Below are positions 7,949-15,617 of a DNA stretch of 16,412 nucleotides, piece by piece. The notes below the pieces were generated by a model, which saw only the letters and a list, made by a program, of their open reading frames with translations, was not told the origin of the DNA and ran no database searches. The translations under genes and the position numbers were made by a program. Positions within the stretch are counted from its first letter, which is position 1. The number at the start of each line of letters is the position of its first letter. Where the stretch lies: positions 1 through 16,412 of the forward strand of contig JBFJWU010000030.1 of the NCBI GenBank assembly GCA_041623475.1, given 5' to 3'. Origin of the DNA: JBFJWU01 sp041623475 [NCBI: bacterium] (GTDB lineage Bacteria; J088).

Positions 7949-10134
7949 ATGACATCTGGAGCGAGCACGGCCTGACCCAGGAAGAGTTCAAGCGGATCTG
8001 CGACGAGCTGGGCCGCGAGCCAAACCGGGTCGAACTGGGGATTTGCGGTGCCCTGTGGAGCGAACACTGCAGCTACAAAAGCAGTCGCCGCTGGCTGGCC
8101 ACGTTGCCGACCGAGGGCGAGCACGTGGTCGAGGGCCCGGGCGAAAACGCCGGTATCGTCCGACTTGCCGGCGACTGCTGCATTGCGTTCAAGATCGAAA
8201 GCCACAACCACCCCAGCTTTATCGAACCCTATCATGGGGCTGCAACCGGCGTCGGCGGTATCCTGCGCGATGTCTTTACGATGGGTGCCCGCCCGATTGC
8301 AAACCTGAACTCGCTGCGGTTCGGGCAACCGGATAACGAACGGACACCCTATTTGCTGAACGGCGTTGTTCGCGGCATTGCCGATTACGGCAATTGTATG
8401 GGCGTACCAACTGTCGCTGGCGAAGCCAGTTTTATGCCCTGCTACGACAACAATATCCTGGTCAATGCCATGACCGTCGGGGTCGTCAGCGAGCCCGGGA
8501 TCTTCCGCGGCTACGCCAGTGGTGTTGGCAATCCAGTGTTCTACGTCGGCAGTTCGACCGGGATGGACGGCATCCACGGTGCCACGATGTCCAGTGCCAG
8601 CTTTGACGAGGATGTCGGCGAACAGCGTCCGGCCGTCCAGGTTGGCGACCCGTTTACGGAAAAACTCCTGCTCGAGGCCTGCCTTGAGCTGATGGACAGC
8701 GGTGCCGTTGTCGGCATCCAGGATATGGGAGCCGCCGGCCTGACCAGTTCCAGTTTTGAAATGGCATCCCGGGCCGAGTCTGGCATGAACCTGTACCTGG
8801 ACCGTGTCCCCATGCGCCAGGACGGTATGGGCCCATATGAACTGATGCTCAGCGAATCCCAGGAACGGATGTTGATGGTCCTGGAACGGGGCAAAGAACA
8901 GGTCGCACACGATATTTTCAACAAATGGGACCTGAACGTCGTCGAAATCGGCGAGGTCGCAGAAGGCAATTCAATTCGCTGCTACTGGCACGACGAACTG
9001 GCCGCAGAGCTGCCGGTCCGCCTGTTGGTCGATGATGCGCCAAAGCTGGACCGTCCCCATCAGGCCGCACCGGAACGTCTGGCGCTGTGGGACCAGCCGG
9101 ACGGTGCCGCAGCCGACATCGGCGACCTGGCCGAGCCACTGGGACAGCTGCTCAGCCACCCGTCCCTGGCCGACAAGAGCTGGATTTACAACCAGTACGA
9201 CTCGACTGTCCAGGCCAACACGGTCATCGAATCCGGCAGCGATGCCGCGGTCATCTGGGTACCAGATGCCCAGAAAGCCATCGCCGTCACTGTCGAAGGC
9301 AACAGCCGGATGGTCTATTTATCGCCACGAAACGGTGCCGCCCAGATCGTTGCCGAAGGGATTCGCAACCTGGCTTGTGTCGGCGCGGTGCCGCTGGGCA
9401 CGACCGACTGCCTCAATTTTGGCAATCCGGAACGACCCGAATACTTCTGGGAGTTTGTCGAGGCAATCGGCGGCCTCGCCGAAGGGCTGTCACAAATGGA
9501 TGCACCAATCGTTGGCGGCAACGTCAGCCTGTACAACGAAACCACCGGCGTCGGCATCTGGCCAACGCCGACCGTAGGATTTGTTGGACGGGTCGATGTT
9601 GACCTGGACCGACTGCCCGCCGGGAACTGGACCACAGAAGGGTTGACGGTCGTTCGACTGGGCAACCCACCGCGGACGATTGCCGGCAGCGCCTACCAGG
9701 ACCTGGTTCTGGGCAACGTTTGCGGCAACCTGCCCGTCCCCGACTGGGACGAACTGCGCGCCATCCAGGCATTAATGGTTGACGCGATCCAGGCGGGCCT
9801 GGTCACCGCCTGCCACGATGTGGCCGAAGGCGGACTGGCCGTTGCGCTGGCCGAGATGTGCCTGCCGGGTGGCACGGGCCTGCAAATCGACCAACCCCCG
9901 GCGGACATCGCTGGCTGGTTTGGAGAATGCGGCCAGAGCATTGTCGTTGCAACCGAGCCCGGAAACCTGCAGGCGTTCCTGGCGAAAGCACAGGAACATG
10001 GCGTTGCCGCACAGTCGCTGGGTACCACCGGCGGCGACCGACTGGTTGCCAACGGTATCATGGACATTGGCATTGCAGCCCTGAGGGCTCCCTGGCGAAC
10101 GGCGATCCCGTCTCTGGTCAAAGAAGAAGTGTAA
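7945..10134 (+). CDS. purL: Phosphoribosylformylglycinamidine synthase, synthetase subunit PurL (short form)
   Basis: 729 residues, the short PurL that works with PurS and PurQ, not the fused protein of about 1300 residues found in gammaproteobacteria and eukaryotes. It activates FGAR with ATP and aminates it to FGAM. Motifs seen are [11 protein letters not shown] (37-47) with the active-site His41, ESHNHPS (85-91), [12 protein letters not shown] (98-109), [16 protein letters not shown] (259-274) and [10 protein letters not shown] (523-532) in the second half of the pseudo-duplicated structure. The frame extends 36 bases upstream, but ATG at 7945 is preferred. It gives the conserved [11 protein letters not shown] start, a GGGGAAG ribosome-binding site and a 4-base ATGA overlap with purQ. 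The purF ATG follows 6 bases after its stop. Confidence 0.97.
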   Translation: MNDIWSEHGLTQEEFKRICDELGREPNRVELGICGALWSEHCSYKSSRRWLATLPTEGEHVVEGPGENAGIVRLAGDCCIAFKIESHNHPSFIEPYHGAATGVGGILRDVFTMGARPIANLNSLRFGQPDNERTPYLLNGVVRGIADYGNCMGVPTVAGEASFMPCYDNNILVNAMTVGVVSEPGIFRGYASGVGNPVFYVGSSTGMDGIHGATMSSASFDEDVGEQRPAVQVGDPFTEKLLLEACLELMDSGAVVGIQDMGAAGLTSSSFEMASRAESGMNLYLDRVPMRQDGMGPYELMLSESQERMLMVLERGKEQVAHDIFNKWDLNVVEIGEVAEGNSIRCYWHDELAAELPVRLLVDDAPKLDRPHQAAPERLALWDQPDGAAADIGDLAEPLGQLLSHPSLADKSWIYNQYDSTVQANTVIESGSDAAVIWVPDAQKAIAVTVEGNSRMVYLSPRNGAAQIVAEGIRNLACVGAVPLGTTDCLNFGNPERPEYFWEFVEAIGGLAEGLSQMDAPIVGGNVSLYNETTGVGIWPTPTVGFVGRVDVDLDRLPAGNWTTEGLTVVRLGNPPRTIAGSAYQDLVLGNVCGNLPVPDWDELRAIQALMVDAIQAGLVTACHDVAEGGLAVALAEMCLPGGTGLQIDQPPADIAGWFGECGQSIVVATEPGNLQAFLAKAQEHGVAAQSLGTTGGDRLVANGIMDIGIAALRAPWRTAIPSLVKEEV

Positions 10135-10140
10135 ACGACG

Positions 10141-11544
10141 ATGGCATACGACAAATTTAATGAAGAGTGCGGCGTCGTTGGTGTCTACGGACACCCCGAA
10201 GCGTCAACGCTGGTGTACCTCGGTCTGCACGCGTTGCAGCATCGGGGCCAGGAAAGTGCCGGCATTGCCACCCTGGACGAGGAGAACCTGCACAGCCACC
10301 GGCAGATGGGCCTGGTGTCTGACATCTTTACGCGGGAAATCCTCGAACGATTGCCTGGCGACCGTGGCATTGGTCACAACCGTTACTCAACGACTGGCCA
10401 GTCGATTGTCAAAAACGCCCAGCCGATCGTCGTCGACTATGCCCGTGGCCCGATTGCCCTGGCCCACAACGGCAACCTGGTCAACGCCCAGGTCCTGCGT
10501 GCCGAACTGGAGGCCGCCGGATCGATCTTTCAGTCCACGATGGACAGCGAAGTTATCGTCCACCTGATTGCCCGCAGTCGCGAAACACGAATCGAAGACC
10601 GGGTGATGGAAGCGGTTCGCCAGATTTCCGGAGCATTTTCCATGGTCATCCTGGCCGAAGGCAAGCTGATTGCCGTCCGCGACAAGTTCGGCCTGCGGCC
10701 GCTGGTCATGGGACGGTTGAATGGTGCCCACATCATCGCCAGCGAAACCACCGCCCTGGACCTGATCGAGGCCCAGTACATCCGTCCGATCAAGGCTGGC
10801 GAAATGCTGGTCATTGATGACGAGGGCACCCACAGCCTGTCCATCGGATCGGTGGAACAAACCCGGCCCTGTGTCTTTGAGTATGTCTACTTTGCCCGGC
10901 CGGATTCGATCATCTATGGCCAGAACGTCTACCCCATCCGCAAGGCGTTCGGCCGCAAGCTGGCCGAAGAAGACCCGTTCGAAGCGGACGTGGTTGTCCC
11001 CGTCCCCGACAGCGGTGTGCCGGCAGCGATTGGCTATGCCGAACAGGCCGGCATTCCGTTCGAAATGGGCCTGATCCGCAGCCATTATGTTGGCCGGACC
11101 TTTATTGAACCCGCCCAGCAGATCCGTCACTTTGGCGTCAAGCTGAAACTGAACGCCGTGCCCGAAGTCATCCACGGCAAACGTGTGGTCGTCATCGACG
11201 ACAGCATTGTCCGGGGGACAACGGCCCGCAAGATCATCCAGATGATCCGTGACGCCGGGGCCAAAGAGATCCACATGCGGATTTCCAGCCCGCCGACGAC
11301 CCATTCCTGTTTTTACGGCATCGACACCCCGGATCGCAGCGAACTGATTGCCTCCAGCCTGTCGGTAGAGGAAACCAGCAGCTTCCTCGGCAGCGACAGC
11401 CTGGCCTACCTCAGCCTGGAAGGCATGCTGGAAGTCGCCGGCCCGGACCGTTCCTTCTGCCACGCCTGTTTTTCCGGCGAGTACCCGATCCCGATCGAGG
11501 ATTCACCGGAAAACTCCAAGCAGATGAGGCTCTTCGAACACTAG
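10141..11544 (+). CDS. purF: Amidophosphoribosyltransferase (iron-sulfur type)
   Basis: 467 residues. It catalyses the committed first step of purine synthesis: PRPP plus glutamine to phosphoribosylamine. The N-terminal domain is a class II (Ntn) glutaminase. Residues 1-9 (MAYDKFNEE) look like a propeptide to be removed so that Cys10 in CGVVGVYG becomes the nucleophile. Other glutaminase motifs are HRGQESAG (34-41), HNRYSTTG (79-86) and AHNGNLVN (108-115). The phosphoribosyltransferase domain carries the PRPP loop [13 protein letters not shown] (349-361). Cys244, Cys390, Cys440 and Cys443 match the four ligands of the [4Fe-4S] cluster in the Bacillus enzyme, so this is the cluster-containing, probably oxygen-sensitive type with feedback control by nucleotides known for the family. 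It is the last gene of the purS-Q-L-F run. Confidence 0.98.
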   Translation: MAYDKFNEECGVVGVYGHPEASTLVYLGLHALQHRGQESAGIATLDEENLHSHRQMGLVSDIFTREILERLPGDRGIGHNRYSTTGQSIVKNAQPIVVDYARGPIALAHNGNLVNAQVLRAELEAAGSIFQSTMDSEVIVHLIARSRETRIEDRVMEAVRQISGAFSMVILAEGKLIAVRDKFGLRPLVMGRLNGAHIIASETTALDLIEAQYIRPIKAGEMLVIDDEGTHSLSIGSVEQTRPCVFEYVYFARPDSIIYGQNVYPIRKAFGRKLAEEDPFEADVVVPVPDSGVPAAIGYAEQAGIPFEMGLIRSHYVGRTFIEPAQQIRHFGVKLKLNAVPEVIHGKRVVVIDDSIVRGTTARKIIQMIRDAGAKEIHMRISSPPTTHSCFYGIDTPDRSELIASSLSVEETSSFLGSDSLAYLSLEGMLEVAGPDRSFCHACFSGEYPIPIEDSPENSKQMRLFEH

Positions 11545-11561
11545 CATCGTTATCCGGATCG

Positions 11562-11585
11562 GTTTTCGTATGGGATACTGAAAAC
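11562..11585 (+). other. AT-rich inverted repeat after purF
   Basis: GTTTTC-GTAT-GGG-ATAC-T-GAAAAC folds into a ten-base-pair hairpin with a 3-base loop and one bulged T. It lies between the purF stop and the lipoprotein start, just before the AGGGA ribosome-binding site. It lacks a G/C stem and a 3' T run, so it is not a standard terminator. It could be a leader structure or a protein site; no function is shown. Confidence 0.3.
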
Positions 11586-11598
11586 AGGGAAAGCCGGG

Positions 11599-11940
11599 AT
11601 GGGAACAATGCCAAAATTGCTGATGATTGTCGCACTTGCGTGCGCACTGGGCGGCTGTGGTGAGGAACCTCCACTGATTGAATCGTTCTGTGTCGAAATA
11701 CCCGACCCATCATTGCCGTCGCCCAATAATACAGAGCTTATTCCCGCAGACCCGCCGTACGACCAGGTCAAGTATTCCTGGAATTGTGTCAATCAGTTTT
11801 TCATTGAGGAGCGGTGGGGGCGCAACGAGGCGGATTGCTGGTTCAAACTGGAGACCTATACCTATCCCAAGGAGGGTTGCGTTGAATCGCTGCCCGAGGA
11901 ACTCCGCGAAGGATCCGTCGTAAAAACGCAGGCCCGCTGA
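11599..11940 (+). CDS. Small cysteine-rich putative lipoprotein
   Basis: 113 residues, not recognised as a known family. The start MGTMPKLLMIVALACALGGC is a lipoprotein signal: one lysine, a hydrophobic core and a lipobox LGG|C with Cys20 as the lipidated residue. The mature protein of about 94 residues begins GEEPP, so it carries no Asp at +2 that would keep it in the inner membrane by the E. coli rule. Besides Cys20 the mature part has Cys31, Cys63, Cys80 and Cys94, enough for two disulfides, plus several Trp/Tyr/Phe (YSWNCVNQFF, DCWFKLETYTY). The start at 11599 has AGGGA about 8 bases upstream; ATG at 11608 (MPKLL) is a possible alternative. It is separated from purF by 54 bases and from the kinase by 73, and may be its own transcript. 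Confidence 0.75.
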   Translation: MGTMPKLLMIVALACALGGCGEEPPLIESFCVEIPDPSLPSPNNTELIPADPPYDQVKYSWNCVNQFFIEERWGRNEADCWFKLETYTYPKEGCVESLPEELREGSVVKTQAR

Positions 11941-12013
11941 CAAACGGTCCTCGCATCAACTATCCAGCTGCATTGTCGCTTGTTGATTATTTGACATCTG
12001 CCGGGATCCTGGC

Positions 12014-13438
12014 GTGATTCCAACTACATTCCCCATGTGGAGCTTCCTGGTCGCGTCCTTTGCGATTGTCGGGATTTATGAATCCGTTCGCTTTATCGGT
12101 CTGTATCGTCGTCGTCCCGATGACCCTCGCCTGCGGCACGCGTGCGAGTTATCGCTGGTTGGCGGCCTCTACGGCCTGTGCATGGCCGTTATCTACGCCC
12201 AGCCCTCCCCCGAAGGCGCGTACCAGTGGGCTCAATGGCGGTTCGGAATTGCCGCGTTCTTCCCCTACGCCCTGGTTGCCTCGGTCGAAAGCCTGGCGGG
12301 ACGCAGCGGTGGCCTGGTCCGGCGACTGTCACTTGTCCTGATCGCGATCCAGGTTGGCGGCCTGCTGCTGGACCCGGCGCTTGTTGTGAAATATCAGTTT
12401 CGGATTCGTGAAGTGGCATTGCTCCACCAGACGTTCTACGATTTCGTTGCCGGGCCCCTGGGATTGATCCAGTCGCTATTTGGCGGCTGGGTTTTCGGCC
12501 ACATTACCTGGATCATCGTCCAGCAGCGGGGGCGCCAGGGTGCACCCTCGATTCCGGCATTGTCACTGCTGGCGTTCGCGATCACCGGTGTCGTCGACCT
12601 GTTTATTGTCCAGGGATTCCTGAACCTGCCTTATATGCTGGAGTTCGGGTGCATCTTTATCGTTATTTTCGTGAACCGTGCCTTGCTTGATGAGTATTTT
12701 GACCTGCTCCAGGAAAAGGAAAAGGTAGAGAAATTTCGCAACCGCCTGCTGACCAACATCAGCCACGAGCTGCGCACGCCGCTGGGCGTCGGGCTGGGCT
12801 ATCTGGAGCTGATCGAACGGCGTGGCGAGGCGCTGCCTGAACAGGAAATGGAATCTGTACGCAAGGCCCGCAGCGCGCTACTCGAAGAGGCCGCGTTGAT
12901 CGATGAATTGATCGACCATTCACGGTTCGCGGCCGAGGACCCGGTGCCGGACATGGTTGAAGTCGAGATCAACGGGATGATCGACCAGATTTTCCAGAAC
13001 CTCGACCTGCTGGCCCGTCGCAAGGGCGTCACATTGTCCGCCGAAATCGCGCCGGAAATCCAGGCCTGCGTCGATCCCCGCTGGTTTCAGCTGGCGGTCA
13101 AGAATCTGGTCCACAATGCCATCAAGTTCAGCAAAGACGGCCAGACGGTCCGTGTCGAAGCCCTGCTGGCGGAAAATGACGAATTGGTTATCCGCGTCCG
13201 CGACCAGGGCCGGGGGATTCCGTTCCAGGAACAGCGGGAGATTTTTGAACGATTCGTCCAGGGCGACGGGGCCGCGCGCAACGACACGGATACCGGCCTG
13301 GGCATTGGCCTGGCACTCGTTCGCGACGTTGTCCTTGGCCACAACGGTACAATCAATGTTTTCAGCCGCCAGGGCAAGGGCTCGACCTTTGAGATCCGGG
13401 TGCCACGAAACCCGGACACTGAAACAGTCGAAGACTGA
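12014..13438 (+). CDS. Membrane sensor histidine kinase with multi-helix N-terminal domain
   Basis: 474 residues. The N-terminal half has about seven hydrophobic segments (near 8-30, 46-62, 77-92, 103-120, 145-168, 178-200, 208-224) and no large periplasmic loop. It resembles the seven-helix sensing regions of some kinases and may sense something in the membrane. A short charged linker (LLQEKEKVEKFRNR) follows, then HisKA with the H box NISHELRTPL and phospho-accepting His251. The ATPase domain has the N box KNLVHNAIKFS (363-373, Asn368), G1 DQGRGIP (397-403), an F box FERFVQ and G2 GLGIGLA (428-434). All catalytic motifs are intact. The start is taken as GTG at 12014 with GGGA upstream; ATG at 12035 is possible. 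No response regulator is adjacent in the window. Its TGA shares a base with a possible ATG of the next gene (TGATG), suggesting cotranscription with the ERG2/sigma-1-like gene. Confidence 0.93.
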   Translation: MIPTTFPMWSFLVASFAIVGIYESVRFIGLYRRRPDDPRLRHACELSLVGGLYGLCMAVIYAQPSPEGAYQWAQWRFGIAAFFPYALVASVESLAGRSGGLVRRLSLVLIAIQVGGLLLDPALVVKYQFRIREVALLHQTFYDFVAGPLGLIQSLFGGWVFGHITWIIVQQRGRQGAPSIPALSLLAFAITGVVDLFIVQGFLNLPYMLEFGCIFIVIFVNRALLDEYFDLLQEKEKVEKFRNRLLTNISHELRTPLGVGLGYLELIERRGEALPEQEMESVRKARSALLEEAALIDELIDHSRFAAEDPVPDMVEVEINGMIDQIFQNLDLLARRKGVTLSAEIAPEIQACVDPRWFQLAVKNLVHNAIKFSKDGQTVRVEALLAENDELVIRVRDQGRGIPFQEQREIFERFVQGDGAARNDTDTGLGIGLALVRDVVLGHNGTINVFSRQGKGSTFEIRVPRNPDTETVED

Positions 13439-14055
13439 TGGCGGCCGCTTGTCAACCGGCTTCGAAAAGTGCAGGCACCATGACCACCTATAAGATCGAC
13501 CCCGAAGTCCTGTCTGAGGTCTGCAACGAAGTCCTGGAGTTTTCTCTGGATGACGGCACCATGTTCCGCGAGATCCGCAGTCGCCTGGCCGAACGGTATC
13601 CCGGCATTGTTGACCCGTCCGAACGCCCCTGGATCGGCAGCCGCGCCGGCGGGGTCCTGGGCAAGTTGACGCTGCTGTACGCCAGCCTGAACGAATACCT
13701 GATTATCTTCGGCACACCGGTGGGCACCCAGGGATTTTCCGGCCGTTACAACCACATGCAGATCTGGGATTTCTTCGTCGCCGGGGAAACGTCGACCTGT
13801 GACCTGGAAACCGACCAGATCGTGCCCGACATCTATGGCCCGGGCGATACCGGATTCCTGGACAAGGGCCACAGCCTGACGTGCGAGATGAAACCGGGCA
13901 GCTGGATGATTGAATACGGTCGCGGACCGAACATTACGGCCCTGCCGTTTGCCCTGATGGATTCACTGCTCAGTTCTGTCGAACTGAAATCCTTTTTCCT
14001 GACCATGTCCGAATACAGCCGCTTTATCCTGCGATCGTTTCGCGGACCCGGCTAA
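13438..14055 (+). CDS. ERG2/sigma-1 receptor family protein
   Basis: 205 residues. The sequence matches the ERG2/sigma-1 receptor family almost from end to end. YKIDPEVLSEVCNEVL (18-33) resembles yeast ERG2 'Y.FDP..L.EICN'. RAGGVLGKLTLLYASLNEYLIIFGTPVGTQG spans 69-99, and WMIEYGRG (156-163) is nearly identical to 'WMVEYGRG' of the human receptor. PFALMDSLLSS (170-180) matches its 'FALADTVFST'. Asp111 and Glu159 align with the receptor's ligand-contacting Asp126 and Glu172, and with the acidic pair needed by ERG2 sterol C8-isomerase. The His of the family's 'GHSG' is Phe100 here. Unlike the eukaryotic proteins it has no N-terminal membrane helix. The ATG at 13438 overlaps the kinase stop (TGATG); ATG at 13480 (MTTYKID, 191 residues, nearer the family start, CAGG upstream) is equally likely. 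Substrate unknown: a sterol, another cyclic terpenoid or a lipid ligand are possible. Confidence 0.88.
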   Translation: MAAACQPASKSAGTMTTYKIDPEVLSEVCNEVLEFSLDDGTMFREIRSRLAERYPGIVDPSERPWIGSRAGGVLGKLTLLYASLNEYLIIFGTPVGTQGFSGRYNHMQIWDFFVAGETSTCDLETDQIVPDIYGPGDTGFLDKGHSLTCEMKPGSWMIEYGRGPNITALPFALMDSLLSSVELKSFFLTMSEYSRFILRSFRGPG

Positions 14056-14074
14056 GCCTGAGGGGGCCGCCGGG
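14047..14074. terminator. Possible bidirectional terminator between convergent genes
   Basis: The inverted repeat CCCGGC...GCCGGG (14047-14052 and 14069-14074) encloses the 19-base gap between the stop of the ERG2-like gene and the stop of the acyl-CoA dehydrogenase. The loop is 16 bases and no T tract follows on either strand, so support is mainly positional. Confidence 0.25.
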
Positions 14075-15334
14075 CTACTTGTTCAGGCCCAGCTCCAGCC
14101 GGGCGGCCGTCAACAGGTTGATGTCCGTGGTCCCGGCACCGATTTCCAGCAGCTTGGCATCACGGCACAGCTTTTCCACGTGGTATTCCTGCATATACCC
14201 GTACCCGCCCAGGATCTGGATCGCTTCGTTGGCAACCTCAAAACTGGCCTTGCTGCAATAGGCCTTGCTGGCACAGATAAAGGCAAAATCCCGGATGCCG
14301 TTGCGGGTCATCCAGGCGGTCCGATAGACGATATTCTCAATGTTCTTCAGGTGGATGTACATGTTGGCCAGCTTCAGCTGCACGGCCTGGAACTCGCCGA
14401 TTGACTTGCCGAACTGCTTGCGCTCCAGCGAGTAATCCCTGGCAATTTCATAGCAGCGCTCGACGATTCCCCAGGCCATGGCCGGCAGGCCACTGCGTTC
14501 ATCACCCAGGCTGTCCTTGGCACTGCCACGGGTTGATTTTTTAACGCCACCCAGCAGATGGTCATCGCTGACCCGGACATCATCGAAAAACAGCTCACCG
14601 GTCGGGCTGTCCTTCATGCCCATCTTGACCATGGCCTCGCCTATGTCAAACCCGTCCATACCGCGCTCCAGTACAAATGTGCCTACGGGCGAGCCGCCGT
14701 CACCGGCATCCAGGGATGGATCATCCAGCCGACAATAAACGACGTAGAAATCTGCATCGGGTCCATTGGTAATGAATGTCTTCTGGCCGTTGATCACCCA
14801 CTGGTCACCATCGCGTTTGGCCGTCGTGCGCATCGACCCGAACGCATCGGAGCCGGCCCCCGGCTCGGTCAGGCACCAGCTGCCCACCTTGTCAAAGGTG
14901 GCCAGGGGCAACCCCCAGCGTTCAATCTGCTCGGCCGTGCCTTTTTTGTTAACGGCACCGCCTGCCAGGCCCAACGATACGCCAAAACTCATGGCAAATC
15001 CGGGACTGATTCGGCTCAGCTCCTTGAACAGAATGAACGGAAACATCATGTCTTCGCCGCCGGCGGCCATCGTGTTTTCACGCTTGGCATCATCGCCCTG
15101 GCTTTTCATCTTTTCGATCTGCTTGCGGACCCCGGCCTCGGCCATCTGGGCAATTCCAAACGTATCGACCAGCTTTTTCATGATCCCGTAGGGTTTCATA
15201 TCGCCCTTTTCCAGCGCCGGAACGTGGGGCAGTAATTCTTTCTCGCAGAACTGCCGCAGCATGTCCTGCATCATCTTCTGCACGTCGTTCAGTTCGAAAT
15301 AGGTCTCTGGCATCTGGTCCTGCAATTGCTGCAT
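14075..15334 (-). CDS. Acyl-CoA dehydrogenase family protein
   Basis: 419 residues, a cytoplasmic FAD enzyme expected to form a C2-C3 double bond in an acyl-CoA and pass electrons to ETF. Signature 1 WCLTEPGAGSDAFGS (153-167) and signature 2 with QILGGYGYMQEY (373-384) are clear, as is RKQFGKSIGEFQAVQ (305-319). At the position of the MCAD catalytic base ('YEGT') it reads IGAGT, so Ala400 replaces Glu. Glu279 in LGDERSGLPA aligns with the catalytic Glu of isovaleryl-CoA and long-chain dehydrogenases, so the base is probably moved to that helix. A charged segment at about 67-95 (RKQIEKMKSQGDDAKRE...) replaces the usual 'EEYGG' region. ATG at 15334 is chosen for its strong AAGGGGAG site 5 bases upstream; the frame is open for 45 bases more. 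A TetR-type operator lies in the leader. Substrate unknown. Confidence 0.93.
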   Translation of the reverse strand: MQQLQDQMPETYFELNDVQKMMQDMLRQFCEKELLPHVPALEKGDMKPYGIMKKLVDTFGIAQMAEAGVRKQIEKMKSQGDDAKRENTMAAGGEDMMFPFILFKELSRISPGFAMSFGVSLGLAGGAVNKKGTAEQIERWGLPLATFDKVGSWCLTEPGAGSDAFGSMRTTAKRDGDQWVINGQKTFITNGPDADFYVVYCRLDDPSLDAGDGGSPVGTFVLERGMDGFDIGEAMVKMGMKDSPTGELFFDDVRVSDDHLLGGVKKSTRGSAKDSLGDERSGLPAMAWGIVERCYEIARDYSLERKQFGKSIGEFQAVQLKLANMYIHLKNIENIVYRTAWMTRNGIRDFAFICASKAYCSKASFEVANEAIQILGGYGYMQEYHVEKLCRDAKLLEIGAGTTDINLLTAARLELGLNK

Positions 15335-15384
15335 TGCGACTCCCCTTGCATTGGATATGGTCCAGCGCGGCGCTGGCAACTTTA

Positions 15385-15404
15385 TTGATTGACATGTCAG
15401 TCAA
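15385..15404. promoter_or_regulatory. TetR-type operator palindrome upstream of the acyl-CoA dehydrogenase
   Basis: TTGATTGACATGTCAGTCAA is a 20-base inverted repeat around ACATGT with only one mismatched pair (positions 5/16). Palindromes of the form TGACnnGTCA with flanking TCA/TGA are typical operators of TetR-family regulators of acyl-CoA metabolism. It lies about 10-30 bases downstream of the predicted transcription start, where binding would block transcription. No TetR gene is in the window. Confidence 0.65.
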
Positions 15405-15421
15405 CTTTTTGGGCAACGTCT

Positions 15422-15450
15422 ATCGTAGCAGATGGGCGGCGGGCGGACAA
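15422..15450 (-). promoter_or_regulatory. Promoter of the acyl-CoA dehydrogenase gene
   Basis: Read on the minus strand: TTGTCC (15450-15445), exactly 17 bases, then TACGAT (15427-15422) preceded by TGC as an extended -10. Transcription would begin near 15415, just upstream of the palindrome at 15385-15404, giving a leader of about 80 bases before the ATG. Confidence 0.5.
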
Positions 15451-15569
15451 AGCTTCCGGAGCACCCCTGTTGAACCATTCCGGGACACATCGGCCGTAAC
15501 GTTTGCCATTGGTGCAGTTACAAACGTCGTTTACCTGGCGCAAACCATCGTCGCTGGCCGACCGTTAGT

Positions 15570-15578
15570 TGCTACAAT
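15570..15578 (+). promoter_or_regulatory. Extended -10 promoter for the terminal lipoprotein gene
   Basis: TGCTACAAT: TACAAT at 15573-15578 with an upstream TG. The expected start is near 15585, about 33 bases before the ATG. No good -35 is seen at the right distance. The surrounding 283-base region between the two divergent genes otherwise holds only the acyl-CoA dehydrogenase promoter and operator. Confidence 0.45.
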
Positions 15579-15617
15579 ATTGTGGTTGCCGTGTAAAGCG
15601 CTGAGGACAAGAGGAAA

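Noticed and set aside
7786-8910. Minus-strand open frame of 374 codons inside purQ/purL
   Set aside because: It is antisense to two certain genes. Its length is explained by the codon bias of the purL strand, and the protein shows no recognisable motif.
10387-11463. Minus-strand open frame of 358 codons inside purF
   Set aside because: It is antisense to purF, which has every catalytic and iron-sulfur residue in place. The antisense product is unremarkable.
11562-11585. Hairpin after purF as an intrinsic terminator
   Set aside because: The stem is AT-rich and the 3' side is an A run, not a T run on the coding strand, so it does not fit an intrinsic terminator for purF.
11991-12019. Perfect -35 hexamer TTGACA before the histidine kinase
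   Set aside because: The -10 position at 17 bases would be GTGATT on the start codon itself, with no match to TATAAT, so it is not a believable promoter for this gene.
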